From Rattus norvegicus (Eukaryota; Chordata; Mammalia; Rodentia; Muridae), in the NCBI RefSeq assembly GCF_036323735.1, contig NC_086031.1:47396725-47460724 (forward strand): a stretch of 64,000 nt of DNA, written 5' to 3'. The notes beneath the pieces are model-generated. The model did not search any database. It saw nothing but the letters and a program-made list of their open reading frames with translations, and had not been told where the DNA came from. This document shows, piece after piece, positions 10,061-21,640 of this stretch (position 1 is the stretch's first letter; every line of letters starts with the position of its first letter). The translations under genes and the position numbers were made by a program.

Positions 10061-10689
10061 CCTTTTGGTATCCCCAACAACCTGACGTCTCTCTGACAAG
10101 TACTCCGAGCCATCTGATAGATACCCACGGTGGGGACAGGCAGGATACAGATTCGTGAAGGAAGCCCACGTGAACAGAAGGCCCTGCTTATCTGAACCAA
10201 CCACCACACCCACCACACCGGACATGAACTACTGCATCTTCTCTGTCTGGGGTGACGAAACTTGTCAGAACTCACCAGCTCCTCAGAAAACATCGCTTGC
10301 CTCTGGTGCTCACCAGTGTGAAACGCCATTCCATTAACCCAGGCAGTGACATGCCAAGCCCAAGAACAAAGGGAACACGGAGACAAAAGGATGGCCACAG
10401 AGGGGAATGATCGAGACGATCCCCAATGAGCTGTGTTTACCCATCATGCAAGAGGAATTCCATCTTTGCTACACAGACCTTCTATCATGTCGGGGCTGGG
10501 CAGCACGTGGCTTCGTCTTAGTGACACTTGTCAAGAGTGGCCGGCGCCAAGGGCGCCGCCTGGGAAAGAGATCCCTGTAACCCAGATCAGACTCTGCAGA
10601 CTGAGCTCTAGGTCTTCTTTCAAACTACCAGGTGGTGTCAGGTGAAACAGTGAGCTTGCAGTCGTGCAAAGTGGGCTGAAACCCCAGGG
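10061..10689. other. Single-copy sequence holding copy B of the 55-bp repeat
   Basis: No recognised repeat except 10526-10580. A 159-codon minus-strand open frame (9919-10398) runs into the degenerate B1 and has no recognisable domain. Confidence 0.45.
10526..10580. repeat. 55-bp dispersed repeat, copy B
   Basis: Begins ACTTGTCAAGAGTGGCCGG; includes CGGCGCCAAGGGCGCCG. Gapless partner of 5776-5830 (47 of 55 identical) and the CpG-richer of the two, so probably closer to the ancestor. Confidence 0.85.
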
Positions 10690-10860
10690 TCCTCCCCTTT
10701 AACTTTTGCCTGTATGTCTGTCTGTGTGTGCCTGACACTCAAAGAGGCCAGAAGAGGGTGCCTAGTCCCCTGAGACTAGAGTTACAGCAGAGCACAGTAA
10801 AAAGCTGGGAATCGCATCAGGGTCCTCTGAAAAAGCAACAGACGCTCTTACGCCCTGGGC
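10690..10860 (-). mobile_element. Degenerate B3 SINE
   Basis: TGTATGTCTGTCTGTGTGTGCC ... GGCCAGAAGAGGGTGCC ... CAGGGTCCTCTGAAAAAGCAACAGACGCTCTTA fits a reverse-strand B3. Confidence 0.65.
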
Positions 10861-11029
10861 CTTCCCTTCTCTTCTCTCCTCCATTTTTTTCCTATTCTGT
10901 TTAATGTGTTCTTTTAGCTTTATCTTATCTATTACTAATAGGATGGGCGCCGTGGAGAAAATACAAATGTGGTAGAAAGTCCTCCTGGACACTGTGGCGA
11001 CAGCTCTTACTTTAAACGGCCCCTCCCCT

Positions 11030-11115
11030 TGTCAACAGGGCCTCCCTAGCAGTCTGGAACTCACTATATAGACCAGGCTGGCCTCAAAAATCACAGAAAT
11101 CTGCCTGCTTCTCCA
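11030..11115 (-). mobile_element. B1 SINE fragment
   Basis: CAGTCTGGAACTCACTATATAGACCAGGCTGGCCTC ... GAAATCTGCCTGCTTCTC is reverse-strand B1. Confidence 0.8.
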
Positions 11116-11144
11116 CTCCAGCCCACCCCATTTTCAAACGCATT

Positions 11145-11980
11145 CTAAATAATCACACCCTGGTCAGTCTGTATGATGTCACCTGCACGTGTGCTCGTCC
11201 TGAGGAAGGTGATTTCTCCTGCTCTCAGCATTCTTTGGTTGCCTGTAGTCCTTTGAGTGGGGCTGAGGCCTCGAGAGCTTTTGCCCTTCCACATTAGCAC
11301 GTCTACCTGTTTGTCATCCCTATTCAGCTTGCATGAGGCAGCCGTGTTGGTGAGAGACTTCGTGGGTGTGGTTTCTGACATCTCCAGGAGACACAGCCTT
11401 ACAGTACATTTCCTATTCTTCCAGCTCTTCCAATCTTCCCAGCCCCTCTTCTGCAATGACCCCCGAACCCTAGGTTCAGGAGCTGTAAATGTATCATCTA
11501 TCCACTGGGTCTGGGCTTCACAAGTCTGCATTCTGAGCAGCTGTAGTTTTCTTTAACGCTCTCCATCTGTTGCAGAGAGAAGTTTCCTTGATAAGGAAAC
11601 TCCCTTGTCTGGGAGTGTGAGATCAATATTTAGAACGGGGGGGGGGGGGTTAGGGATTATGCTGGTGTAGTTGTGGTTGGAAGTCTTCCTTTCAAAATCC
11701 ATGACTTCACTAGCCCCCAGTAGTCATCTAGATTTCTAGTACAGTCATGATTTCTCTCTTATTGAGCCATCTTTAATCTCAGTAAAGAGCCGTTGGTTAC
11801 CACCAAGGGATGTGTGCCACTACTGCACCTTAAGTTATGCTGGGGTGCGCCGGCAGCATAGCTGGATAGGACTGTTTCAAAGCTTGCACGGTGCCCTCCT
11901 ACTACCATGAAGTCTCCAGGAAGGAAGCTTTCCGGTTACATCCAGCTCCTATCCTCTGGGTCTTGTATCCAAAGCCAAGC
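11145..11980. mobile_element. Rodent L1 (Lx-like) non-ORF fragment
   Basis: Landmarks include TTGAGTGGGGCTGAGG, CCAGCTCTTCCAATCTTCCCAGCCCC, GCAATGACCCCCGAACCCTAGG, CTGTTGCAGAGAGAAG and GGAAGCTTTCCGGTTACATC, which I associate with old rodent L1 3' regions. A 13-G run lies at 11637-11649. No open L1 frame survives. Confidence 0.6.
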
Positions 11981-11982
11981 CC

Positions 11983-12176
11983 TCTTCTTCTTCTTCTTCT
12001 TCTTTTTTAAAAGATTTATTATATAAGCACACTATAGCTGTCTTCAGACACACCAGAAAAGGGCATCGGACTTCATTACAGATGGTTGTAAGCCACCATG
12101 TGGTTGCTGGGATTTGAACTCAGGACCTCTGGAAGAACAGTCAGTGCTCTTAACCACTGAGCCATCTCTCCAGCCC
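11983..12176 (-). mobile_element. B2 SINE with (TTC)n at its tail
   Basis: (CTT)n at 11983-12005, then AAGATTTATTATATAAGCACACTATAGCTG ... GAGCCATCTCTCCAGCCC. The microsatellite sits exactly where the B2 poly-A tail should be. No convincing TSD seen. Confidence 0.88.
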
Positions 12177-12179
12177 TGT

Positions 12180-12520
12180 TTGTTTTCAAAGGCTCGGGGA
12201 AGCAAGGAGGAGGCAGCCATCTTATCACCGAGGTTCCATCTAAAAGCATTCAACAAGCAGCCCCAAAGTGGCCAGCATTCCCTGCCGTCTGCCCTGCCCC
12301 AGGTGAGGCTTCAACCACCGACACTCTGTGAAAACTGAGGCCAAGGGGTAAGATGACTGGTGAGCAAGGGAGGGATCTTGAGGCAGCACCAAGAAGACAC
12401 TTGCAGTGCTGACATCCAAAACATTTTTTTTAAACCATGAGTATTAGGCAATCAGGCAAGTTTGCAGACGGCAGCTACAGAGAGAGGTTGAGTCACCCTG
12501 GTGTGTGGCTGAGGACCTCC
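12180..12520. other. Single-copy sequence
   Basis: Nothing recognised. Confidence 0.4.
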
Positions 12521-12524
12521 AACG

Positions 12525-12860
12525 ACAGCTAACTTTTCTTGAGTGTTTACTTCATACCCAGCATTATTCAAATGGTTTTTACTCCTGTTAACTTCCTTAT
12601 TCTTCAGAGGAATTGTTGGAGGTGGGCACCAGTGGTTAAGGAGAAACGGGCACTGGGGAGATCTAAGCCCAGGCAGCCTGTCAACCAGGAAACAGGAACT
12701 GACTAACAATGTGGAGTGTCAGCTTCAGCTCTGTCGTGTCATTCATCACCCCTGTGAAACAGTTCCTATCAATCACCTCTCCTACCGATGAGGACACAAG
12801 ATAGGAGGAGGAGGCAAAAGTCACAGCCAACGGCAACTAAGAGGCTGAACCCAGACACTG
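12525..12860 (+). repeat. MIR relics
   Basis: CTTGAGTGTTTACTTCATACCCAGCATT with a following TTACTCCTGTTAACTTCC resembles the MIR 3' half. A second MIR-like stretch follows at 12745-12860 (CCTCTCCTACCGATGAGGACAC ... GGCTGAACCCAGACACTGG). Confidence 0.55.
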
Positions 12861-12877
12861 GCGGACGAAACCCTTCT

Positions 12878-13124
12878 CTAAAGCTCACTGCGGCCAAGGA
12901 GAGCTATCACGTGGAGCTCCAAACAGCCCCACTCCTGTGTCCCCGGCTTAGGGCGGCTCACAGCAAGCCTGGCAGGCAGGGTCCCCAGGCCATGGAGCCC
13001 AGCTGAGAACAGGTGAGGAGTTCTGTGACCTGCTGACAGCTCCTGCAGGATCGAGAGACAAACCCCAACTCTATCTACACTTATCTTCCTGTCAAATGAG
13101 GGGCACAGGACTGCTCTGGCCCCC
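12878..13124. other. Single-copy sequence
   Basis: GC-richer block. A donor-like GAACAG|GTGAGG occurs at 13012, but I see no matching acceptor or conserved frame. Confidence 0.35.
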
Positions 13125-13312
13125 ATCTTGAAATAGGCTGGTAGCCAAGCAAGCACCAGGAACGGTGTCTCTACACTGTCCACCCCCACAGACCTGGGGT
13201 TACAGACACGTGCAACAACCCAGGGCATGTTTTAAAGGGCACGGGAACTTGAAATCAAGTCCTCACGCTAGCGCAGCAAGCACCTTTACCCAGTGAGGCA
13301 TCTCCTCAGTCC
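13125..13312 (-). mobile_element. Old composite SINE (B4-type)
   Basis: CTGGGGTTACAGACACGTGCAACAACCC then GGCACGGGAACTTGAAATCAAGTCC ... AGCACCTTTACCCAGTGAGGCATCTCC gives a B1-like part followed by a reverse-strand B2/B3-like head. Confidence 0.5.
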
Positions 13313-13369
13313 CCAAAGGACGCTTTTTGTTTCGTTTTGTTTTCAAGATGGAAATGAGTATCAGCTAGG

Positions 13370-13895
13370 ACGGGGAAGATAAAGTGAGGTTGGTTTGGAA
13401 ACTAGCATGACAACAGAAAGACAACACAGAATCCCCACACGATCCGGCAACCCCTTCCAGGTATATACAGCCCCAAGAAATGAAAGCAAGCTCTTCCTCT
13501 AGAGCAAAACAGACAACCAAAAGGCGGAAGCAAACCAACAATACGTCGCTTACAGATACAGCGGATTCCTGGCCTTAAGAAGGAAGGAAGGAAATGACGC
13601 ACGGCAGCCTGAATGAACCATGAAACACGCTAAGTGAGAAGAGCCACACACGTAAAGGACCGTCGCTGTGTGCTGTCACCTGTGAGGGACTCAGAATGCA
13701 GGGGCCACAGGGACAGGGAGGAGCGTGATGGAGAATTCCACGATTGGCTAGTTTCGGGGTAACATGACTGGCCAGTTTCAGGGTAAATAACCTGTGCAGG
13801 GGAGGGATGGCGGGCTGGGTGGCTGTCGTATGACAATGTGAAGGCAGAAAACACCCTTGAACTACAATGGTGGACTCTGACGCATGTATATTTTA
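13370..13895 (+). mobile_element. Ancient L1M relic (end of ORF2 plus 3' UTR)
   Basis: CACACGATCCGGCAACCCCTTCCAGGTATATACAGCCCCAAGAAATGAAAG matches the conserved L1 ORF2 end (pattern: tatgatccagcaatcccactcctgggtatatacc). GAACCATGAAACACGCTAAGTGAGAAGAGCC follows, then a GGGCCACAGGGACAGGG 3' UTR stretch. Heavily decayed, not coding. Predates rodents. Confidence 0.7.
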
Positions 13896-13904
13896 GCATA
13901 CTTT

Positions 13905-14085
13905 TTATGCTTTGTAGAGACGAGGCCTTAATCTATAGTCCAGACTGGCGCCATGTTAATGTTAATCCTCCTACCTGAGCTTCTCGAGTGCTGGGTGGGA
14001 TTGCTCCCCCCCCCTTTTCATAGCGTGTGTCAAGGGGTTCCATGCCTAGTACCCCCCATATACACACACGTGTGGTCGCACACAA
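13905..14085 (-). mobile_element. Degenerate B1 plus ID-like tail
   Basis: TGTAGAGACGAGGCCTTAATCTATAGTCCAGACTGGCGCC ... CCTCCTACCTGAGCTTCTCGAGTGCTGGG is a reverse-strand B1. Adjacent text GGGGTTCCATGCCTAGTACCC is ID-like. Confidence 0.6.
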
Positions 14086-14099
14086 CAATCAGTAAGAAA

Positions 14100-17000
14100 C
14101 TGTTAAACAAACTGCACTCCACACCCCTTTAATCCACATATAGGCTTAGACAAGAGCTCCCAGCTCCGCTGACTGGTGACTAGCCTCTGAGACCGAGTCC
14201 GAGGGCAGCAGGCTGCTCAGAAGGCCATAATTAAAGTCACTAACTGAAGAGTCTAGAAATGGCCAGAGCCAGACAATGTGTGCCCAGCTCTGCCAGTCTC
14301 TCCCTGCTGTCTCTACCTGTATCGTAGACACGACACGGGTGAGCTTAGCTTCTCTAGCTGGGGAGCAGGAGGCTGCCTTTCCTGGAAACCCCTTCTTCAC
14401 CGGTCCCTCTAGGGCGACCTTTTGGAAGCCAGACCCCTAATTTCCAGAACAGCTCCGTTGTGGGTTCGCTGCACACGCTGGGCTATGAAATAAGGTCACC
14501 TCTGCATGCCCCGCTGTCTTCGGAGGACACAGGACGGTGAAGTGACACCGAAGCTGCCTTGTGCAGAGGAGTCACTGGGGACCAGACGGCCACTGTCCCA
14601 ATTTTCAGGGGATAATCCACTTGAGGTCAACAACACCAGCTTCCTTCAGCCACCTTTTCCTCCTCAAGAAATCGCAAGCTGGCTCCGAAGTCCCGCCAGA
14701 CCTAAGGGACATCTGAAGCTTCATTTTCTGATTTTTTTTTCTTTAATCTAGTATTTTACAGGCAAAACCAACGCTCATTCCCTCCTGGCTGAGAACATAT
14801 CTAAGGGCTTGCTGTATCCACAGAGCAGCCTGTACTCTGTAGCTTGATTAAAGCGTGCGGGCCCTTCCGATGGCAGCCTACCCCAACGACCCTAGGGACT
14901 TTCTATGCTGACTGGAAAGCCACCAGCATCTTCATCCACCCCTGTTTGATGAAAGAGAGAGAAGGCAACCCTGGGGCATTTCTTATCCATCAGAGCGGCT
15001 GAAGTTCCTTCTGTGGCTTCCCTCCCCCAACAATCTGCAGACCTGACCCAGGGGAGGGCAGGGGGTCAGTGATGGGGTCACCGGAAAAGCCAGGCTCTGC
15101 ACTCAGGAAGAATTTAACCCTCTTCCTCCCGGCTCAGGACTATCCACCCTAAGAGCCCTGACTACACGGAACTGCAGGAGTGCGAGAAGAGTAGAGTGAG
15201 CGTTCTGAGTGTTTAGAGAGGGCCTGCCCAGAGGTGACCCCCTCCGGATGCAATTCTGGCCTTACCTCTTAAAGTCCTCAAGCCTCCACTTTCCCCTCCG
15301 TACAAAAGTAGTCAAAAGACCCTTCCCTGCTTGAGACAGGGTGGGGGAGGGGCTCAGCACGCTCATTTTCCGTCCAAGTACTTGATTTACACAGCCCTGT
15401 GCACTCCCAGTCATCTGAACACCTTCAGTTCACAGAAGGGTCTGGCCCCACATCACCCAGACATTTGCACAAAGAGTCAGTTATTACTTCTCCCAATGAT
15501 TAACTTACAGGTGAGGGGCTCCTGCCTTTGATGAAAGGCGGGGAAGGGGTGGGTGAAGACGTATGCTAATGCTAAGGCCCCAACTTCCAGCAGGAGCAGG
15601 CCACATGGGAAAGGACTCAGCACTGAACAGGCACAGTCATCTACTGGGTGATCGCAAAGGGCTCTCGATCACCATCTTAGCGCTGTGCTGTCATCTACAG
15701 AACCACACAAGCAATTCACAAAAACATGGCAACAACATCCATGTCGTTTTTCAGTAAGTTTACGATTTTGTGTCTGTTCCCATTCACAGCCATCCTCAGT
15801 GGTATGCATCCCTTTACTTGGACATCCCTGGAATCTTTAACAGGGCTGACTTTCGAGCCAGACACACTTCGCACACAAGGGAATGGAGACTAAGAGGTGG
15901 GGGATCAGGATGCAATCCCCACGCCAGCTTGACTCCAAATCCCAAACCACAGACCAGGACCTCTTCAAAGAGGCCACGTCTCATGGACTCTCCAAGCCCC
16001 GGTGAATGCTTGCCATGTGTGGAACCCGCATGTAGCTGGGACAGTGACCCGGCAAGACTTCTCCCTGCCACCACAACCTGAGTCTCTTGCAGTGTCCAGC
16101 ACCAGGGTTCAAAGGTTAGCTACAGGCTGTTGAGCATTAAAAATGATTAAAACACACAGCCCAGCTTCCAGCATTGTGTATGAGCCTCCACTGCCTTCTA
16201 CCTGGGGAGAAATAAAGGAGACTGGATGTCAGGCAATGTCTTGAGTCCAGCTGTTATTTTTTTTTATTTTTGTCACACCTACCGTGTGAGTTTATTCTTT
16301 CAGGGTCCTCACCCCAGCCTGTCTAGAAATGCCTAGAACAGCAGGTCTCATTGGTTGCTTTGGGTGAAATGGTCATTGATAACACTGTGGGCACAGCAGC
16401 CAGCCTGGATGAGATCCCTCCAGACCAGGCTCACGGTGGGCACTTATCACATACAACTGTTGATGAACAGGGTGGCTGGCACTTGAAAGAGAACATGGCC
16501 GGGGTGTACAGTGTATCTGCTTCCTGCATCCAAAGGAAGAAGGCTGCGGGAAGCTGAAGAAGGCACTGTGGATGCAACGTCTGTGCCCACCATCTCTGGA
16601 GAGGTACTCCTCTCTCACTAGATCTTCCAGACAGCATGACCTGGGTACCGGGCGGCATCCTGTCAGGGTCCAGGATAGTTCTATCTCTGCCCAGGACAAG
16701 TCTCAGTGGCTGGCCCGCTCCGTCATCGCCACAGAAGAAGAGCAAGTACACAGGTATCCCTTCTCTGAATCCTTTTATCTTTTGTTACTCCTTTTTCCAC
16801 TGTGAGAAAACTCTGCTCTAAGGAAAACAGCCTCCAAGCCTCGTTAAGTCTGCCTGCTTCTCTGAATCACTCACAAAAGTGTTAGCAATCTCCTTTTCTT
16901 CCGTCTCTGTTGTAAGCAAGATTTCTCTGGTTCTTTGGGGGTCTTTATTTTTTTCCTCTAAAGCTGCCCTCCCTGCCGTGTGTTTGCTTGGCCGACATGT

Positions 17001-17142
17001 GGCTAGCTGACCTCCATGATGGCTCAACTCAAGTCCCAAGGCATTTCCCCTTCTCTCCTCCATTCTCCTCTTCTGAGCGGCTGCTGAGAGTCACAGCTTA
17101 CCTGCCAAGGCGTTTTCCCTTTAAAATCTAATAAATGTATCC
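14100..17142. other. Mostly single-copy sequence, few repeats
   Basis: About 3 kb with almost no rodent SINEs. Possible MIR text at 15250-15320 (CTTAAAGTCCTCAAGCCTCCACTTTCCC) and 15800-15990. Short open frames near 16351-16751 have no recognised domain. Low SINE density over this length is itself mildly informative. Confidence 0.45.
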
Positions 17143-17172
17143 TGAGAGACAGAGACAGAGACAGAGAGAGAT
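17143..17172. repeat. (GACA)n/(GA)n microsatellite
   Basis: GAGAGACAGAGACAGAGACA followed by AGAGAGAGA. Confidence 0.85.
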
Positions 17173-17369
17173 TTGAAATTATAGTTCAGGCATCTCACTC
17201 TGTCTCACCGTCCAGCGACAGAGGGATGGGGAATAGGCCTGCCTGTTGTTGCTCTCCCCAACCCCCCAACTTCGTTAGGTCCCACAGAAGTCTCCAGAGA
17301 GAGCCTGGCTGCCTCATTTCCCACCACACTCAATCATGTTCATACAATGAGGTCAAAATATACATCCAA

Positions 17370-17512
17370 CCGGCAGGACATGGTAGCACACACCTGTTAT
17401 GCACGCACTGGAGAGGTGGAGGCAAGAGGGTCAGCAGTTCGTGGTCATCCTCAACCACACAGCTCAAAAGCCATCTGGGTTACCAGAGACCATGCCTCAA
17501 AAAACGCTGACC
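17370..17512 (+). mobile_element. Degenerate B1 SINE
   Basis: GGCAGGACATGGTAGCACACACCTGTTATGC ... GGTGGAGGCAAGAGGGTCAGC ... CCAGAGACCATGCCTCAAAAA keeps B1 order with high divergence. Confidence 0.6.
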
Positions 17513-17543
17513 ACCAAATCATTGCCTTCTAAAACGGACACGT

Positions 17544-17658
17544 GGGGGTTGGGGATTTAGCTCAGTGGTAGAGCGCTTGCCTAGGAAGTGCAAGGCCCTG
17601 GGTTCGGTCCCCAGCTCCGAAAAAAAAAAGAACCAAAAAAAAAAAAAAAAAAAAAAGA
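17544..17658 (+). mobile_element. ID SINE, near-consensus
   Basis: Complete ID body with the CCTAGGAAG variant, tail A10-GAACC-A22-G. Perfect 15-bp TSD CTAAAACGGACACGT at 17529-17543 and 17659-17673. Recent insertion into single-copy DNA. Confidence 0.96.
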
Positions 17659-17673
17659 CTAAAACGGACACGT

Positions 17674-20600
17674 AGAGATTGGCCTGAAATATCACCTGCC
17701 CATTTGTCAGAAAGCCTGCACATGCGGGAGTCTTAGACTTAGGTGGTGACACCCAAAAGCCTTGGGCACCATAGGTTGGGTAGAGCAACGTGGCCCCACA
17801 GCTGCTAGCCTGAGCCCACACCCTTGAGCCTTGGCAAGTAAAGGCAAGGTCCTCAGTCACCAGTCATTCAGCACAATGGGACGGCAGCAACAATGGCTTC
17901 AAATGGGAAGGAAAAGAACAGAGACTGCTGGGAATTTTCCTAGGACAATAAGAGACACTTCAGCCTGAATGGACCAGCCACCCATTCTCAAAGTTCTCTG
18001 AAACACCCTCTGTTTCCCCATTGTTAACAAAGTCCCGGCATTGTGGCCTGGGCCAACGTTTGAGCCGGGTGGGCTCTGTCTAACGTCTACTGTTCTGCCT
18101 GGTTTCTGCCTGCTCCTCCTTCTCACCCATCAAGCCTCCCTCCTGAGTCTCTGGGGAGGTCCTCATTTTAACTGGCAGAACAGTATCCCACATCACGCTG
18201 ACATGAATGAAGGACACCGGGAATGCTATGTGGAACCTGGGCACTGTGAGCTGAGTCTGTCTTTTTGTGAGCCCCTGGCAGGATCCTTGAGCTCTGAGAA
18301 AGATGATTCTCAGTCCAGAGAAGACAGGGCAAGCAACTGGCCTCAGAGGCCACCAGCTGTCCCTAGGAACAACAACGGGCCAAGCCTCACAGGTAGAAAG
18401 CATGGCCAGGCTCCTGCTGCCTATCTGTGTTTACCAAAAAGCGAACCTGACTTTGAACAACCATCGAGCGGGACCGTGCATGGGGTACAGCTGACACGCA
18501 AGCGGTCAACACTCTCCCAAACCAAAGCGGTAAGCGGCCCTTGGGATCAGGGTCCACCTTTCTTTCCTGAGCTGAGTTTGGCTTCCAGGAGTGAGCTTGA
18601 ATAAAATGAGGGGATTGCCTGTAGTCAGTGACAAACATTTGGGAGAACAACAGGGAAATGTGGGGGAAAGTTTGCTTACCTGAGAGAGAAGTGGGGGACT
18701 TGCCTCCAGGAGTAGAGGTCAGTTATGCGTCCTGGGAACCATGGAGAGCAGCTGGGAAGGAGGGGTACCCTGGATGCCAGCCCTGCTTGCTCCATCCTGG
18801 ACCCCAACATGACAGTCGGCACACACACAGCCCAGGAGCCCACAGACCATTATCTGCAGCCCGATCTTGCAGCCACTGAGTGAAATTCCACCAGCTCAGC
18901 ACATTGCAAAAAGGGGGTGTTTTGCTCGTGCACCATTCTTTCCACGGGGGCGGCCATCTTGCCTGCTCCCCCTCTTCTTTTGTTCTCTTACATGATCGCC
19001 CTCCTTTTCCTTATAGGGGGTCTTTCCAGAGTGCTCAAGAAACACTTCAGGTCTGGTCAACATCACTGCCCAAACTCCATTTGACAAACAGAAAGCTAGA
19101 CGTCCAAGGCCCCTCAGGCATGGTGCAGGGCAGGAGCTGCCCACCCTGCTTCCCAGCCTCGTGTGCATCTATCTCCCGACACGGGCCAGGCTCGAGCTAG
19201 CCTGTGGTGAAACTGGCGCCTCCTTCGTAGCCCAAGACACCATCGTCAATCACAACTGTTGATATCCCTTCCTCCTTCCTGTCTAGCCCTGCCATGGCCA
19301 AGTGTCTTCCCCCAACACTGGGAACAGAATGTGCTTGGCTGGAGACCCGGATGCAATAAATTGCTATTAACAGACTCGGTCTGAAAAACAAAACCGTAGG
19401 CCTCTTCCTTTCTGCTCCTCTCAAGCTCAACACTAGTCCCTGTGAGGCCAGGGAGAGAAAGGCTCCCTTAGGCCAGTCACTTCCAGAGAAACCGGTTCCT
19501 GCTGGCTCTCCTCTGCCTCTGGCTCTCCCTTCTAGTAGCTACCCCTCACCATGAAGCCTTCGGGAACACAGGACCCTTGAACATTTTCTCCTTATTCTGC
19601 TTTATGTCCCATGTATCGAGTAACTGTTGAGTAGTCTGAAGGTGCCCTGACCCCAGCACAGAGGTGGCTGTTTGCAGGGTGAGAGGCTGGGCACCTGCCC
19701 TCTGTAATGGGGACGGAGTGGAGAGCAAGAGTGAAAGACACAGGCATGACCAAAAACCAGAAGCACCCACCTTGGGGAAAACAGTGAGAGATACAACCCA
19801 AGTGATTGGACACAGGCTGTAAACTTGAGTTCTGTGTACTGTCTGGACTCAGATTACATTAAATGTGGACACGGTTCTGTGGAAAGACCAGGGGTCTGCT
19901 GCTCCTTCCTTTCTCTTGCCTGCCTGTGCAGAGTTCCTACAAAGCCATCTTCACCACCTGGCTGTGTGAACCCAGAGCAGTATCCCAGCCCTATTTCCCA
20001 GCATTCCCCCTGTTCACCTTGGGGACATCTAAGAAACATGACTCAGGGGAAGAAGAGAAAGGGGCCATATATTCACACTGGACACAGCCATGGTGACAAG
20101 TGACAAAGGCATGGAAAGGAGCAGTGGCCTGTGCTGAGCACATGTCCTTCCAGATGTCTGGGAAGAGCATGGTCTGTGGCTGTTAGGACACAGCCATGAC
20201 CCAAAGGGCCTGTTACCCAGACAGAATGGATGATGGATGGCCTGCCCCAGTGGATGGGCAACTTTAAGGTCTCAGGCCCTGCCTAGGTCTGTTGCGGGGC
20301 CTGCTATGGATCTTTCCCACTGGGGTGGAGCCCGTGGAGCCCAGAAGGTTCTAAATACTCCCAGGCCTTCCAAAGTCAACCTCTAAGAGACCAAGTGACA
20401 GGCCTAAGACACACATGCCCACAAACACCGGGGTGTCCACAGTCCCATACCCCAGCCCCAATACATACAACTATCAGGAGATGCCAGAGGGCTCCTCCCT
20501 ACTAAGAAAGGCACAGGAGCAGCTCTAGGCAGCCCCAAGCAGAGCCGGATGCCTGGTGATGCCCACTCATGAGTGTGGGCCTTCCTGTTCAGTCCTGCAT

Positions 20601-20734
20601 AGTGGCAGAGTCCTCAACAAAGCCAGGGGTCCTGGACCTCCCAGCCTCACCCATGTACGAAGGCCATGGACAGACTGACCATCAGCTCTATAGAGTCAAA
20701 GAAGAGGTTTGTGCTGCAAGCATATCTTAGGGAG
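17674..20734. other. Single-copy sequence
   Basis: Three kilobases without a recognised rodent SINE. The longest open frame, 187 codons on the plus strand at 18041-18604, has a hydrophobic patch near residues 18-36 but no recognised domain and no visible splice context. A YY1-like word lies at 18950-18966. Confidence 0.45.
18940..18970. promoter_or_regulatory. YY1-like motif
   Basis: GGGGGCGGCCATCTTGCC is close to the reverse complement of AAGATGGCGGC. Single occurrence; function is conjecture. Confidence 0.25.
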
Positions 20735-20850
20735 CACCCTCACCCATTGGGCACTTTATACCAGTCCATGTTCCCTCCCGGTCCTCACACGAATCCTGTG
20801 TGGGAGATGCCACCACCACCCCGTGTTGTAGACAAGGAAGACAACTAAGA
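20735..20850 (+). repeat. MIR SINE relic
   Basis: CCATTGGGCACTTTATACCAGTCC ... GGTCCTCACACGAATCCTGTGTGGGAGATGCC ... GTAGACAAGGAAGAC matches the MIR run 'gcactttatatgcattatctc...aatcctcacaaca...'. Confidence 0.7.
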
Positions 20851-21479
20851 AAGACAAACAAAACAACAACGAACTGGGTAAACAGCCCATAAACAACTCT
20901 CAAAACCTAGGGGTCTAAAATGTCCTGACTCCCACACCAGGCTGTCCCGCTTCTCTGTAAACTCCACACCAGGCTACCCTGCCTCTCTGTAAAATGAACA
21001 CTGACTCAGAGAGAGCAATGGAGCTACCACGGCGGAGCTGGAGGACAAAGGATGCTGAGAGGGCAGAAACTGGTACCTGACCTGGAGGAGCTGAGCCTAG
21101 GGTGGGCCCTGACCACTCACATGCCTTTAGGAGGGCCCGAGCCACCCTTTGGACTCTCAATGCTGCACTGCAAGTACATCATGAACTCACACCTCTGCGC
21201 TCACCTACAGTCCTGAGCAGCGAATGTCCACACTTGAATGTCCACTCAAAACCCCTTCTAAGTGCCCCCACCCCCATCGATTTACAAGCCCTTCCCAGCA
21301 TTCCTAGAGGCACAAACATCCACAAGAGGCATCCTATAGGCAGACCTTGGCATTCCCGCTCTCTAGGACTTACCCGGGTTATGATTACCTTTTCCCTGAC
21401 TCATTCTCAGACTCCTGCAGAAACTCTCCCAAGTACAGAGACAGCAGTAGGTCTCTCCTACCATATGCCAGCCCGTGTC
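20851..21479. other. Single-copy sequence
   Basis: No repeat recognised. The 131-codon plus-strand open frame at 21102-21497 runs into the MIR relic and has no domain. Confidence 0.4.
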
Positions 21480-21640
21480 AGGCCTCTGCACAGGTGAGCC
21501 GACAGAGCACGAGACAGGCAGTACAGTACTGTTATCACCCCATTTTACAGATTAGGAAATAAGACTTAGTCTGGCTGCAGAGGCTTCCTGACTGCTGGCA
21601 CTGTCCCCAGCCCCTACAACAGAGCCAGATGTAAAGGTCT
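21480..21640 (+). repeat. MIR SINE relic
   Basis: Contains the hallmark TTATCACCCCATTTTACAGA followed by TTAGGAAAT, then CTTCCTGACTGCTGGCACTG. One of the clearest MIR copies in the window. Confidence 0.8.

Noticed and set aside
18041..18604. 187-codon plus-strand open frame with a hydrophobic segment
   Set aside because: Only one short Leu-rich patch; no family similarity recognised and opposing frames are also open.
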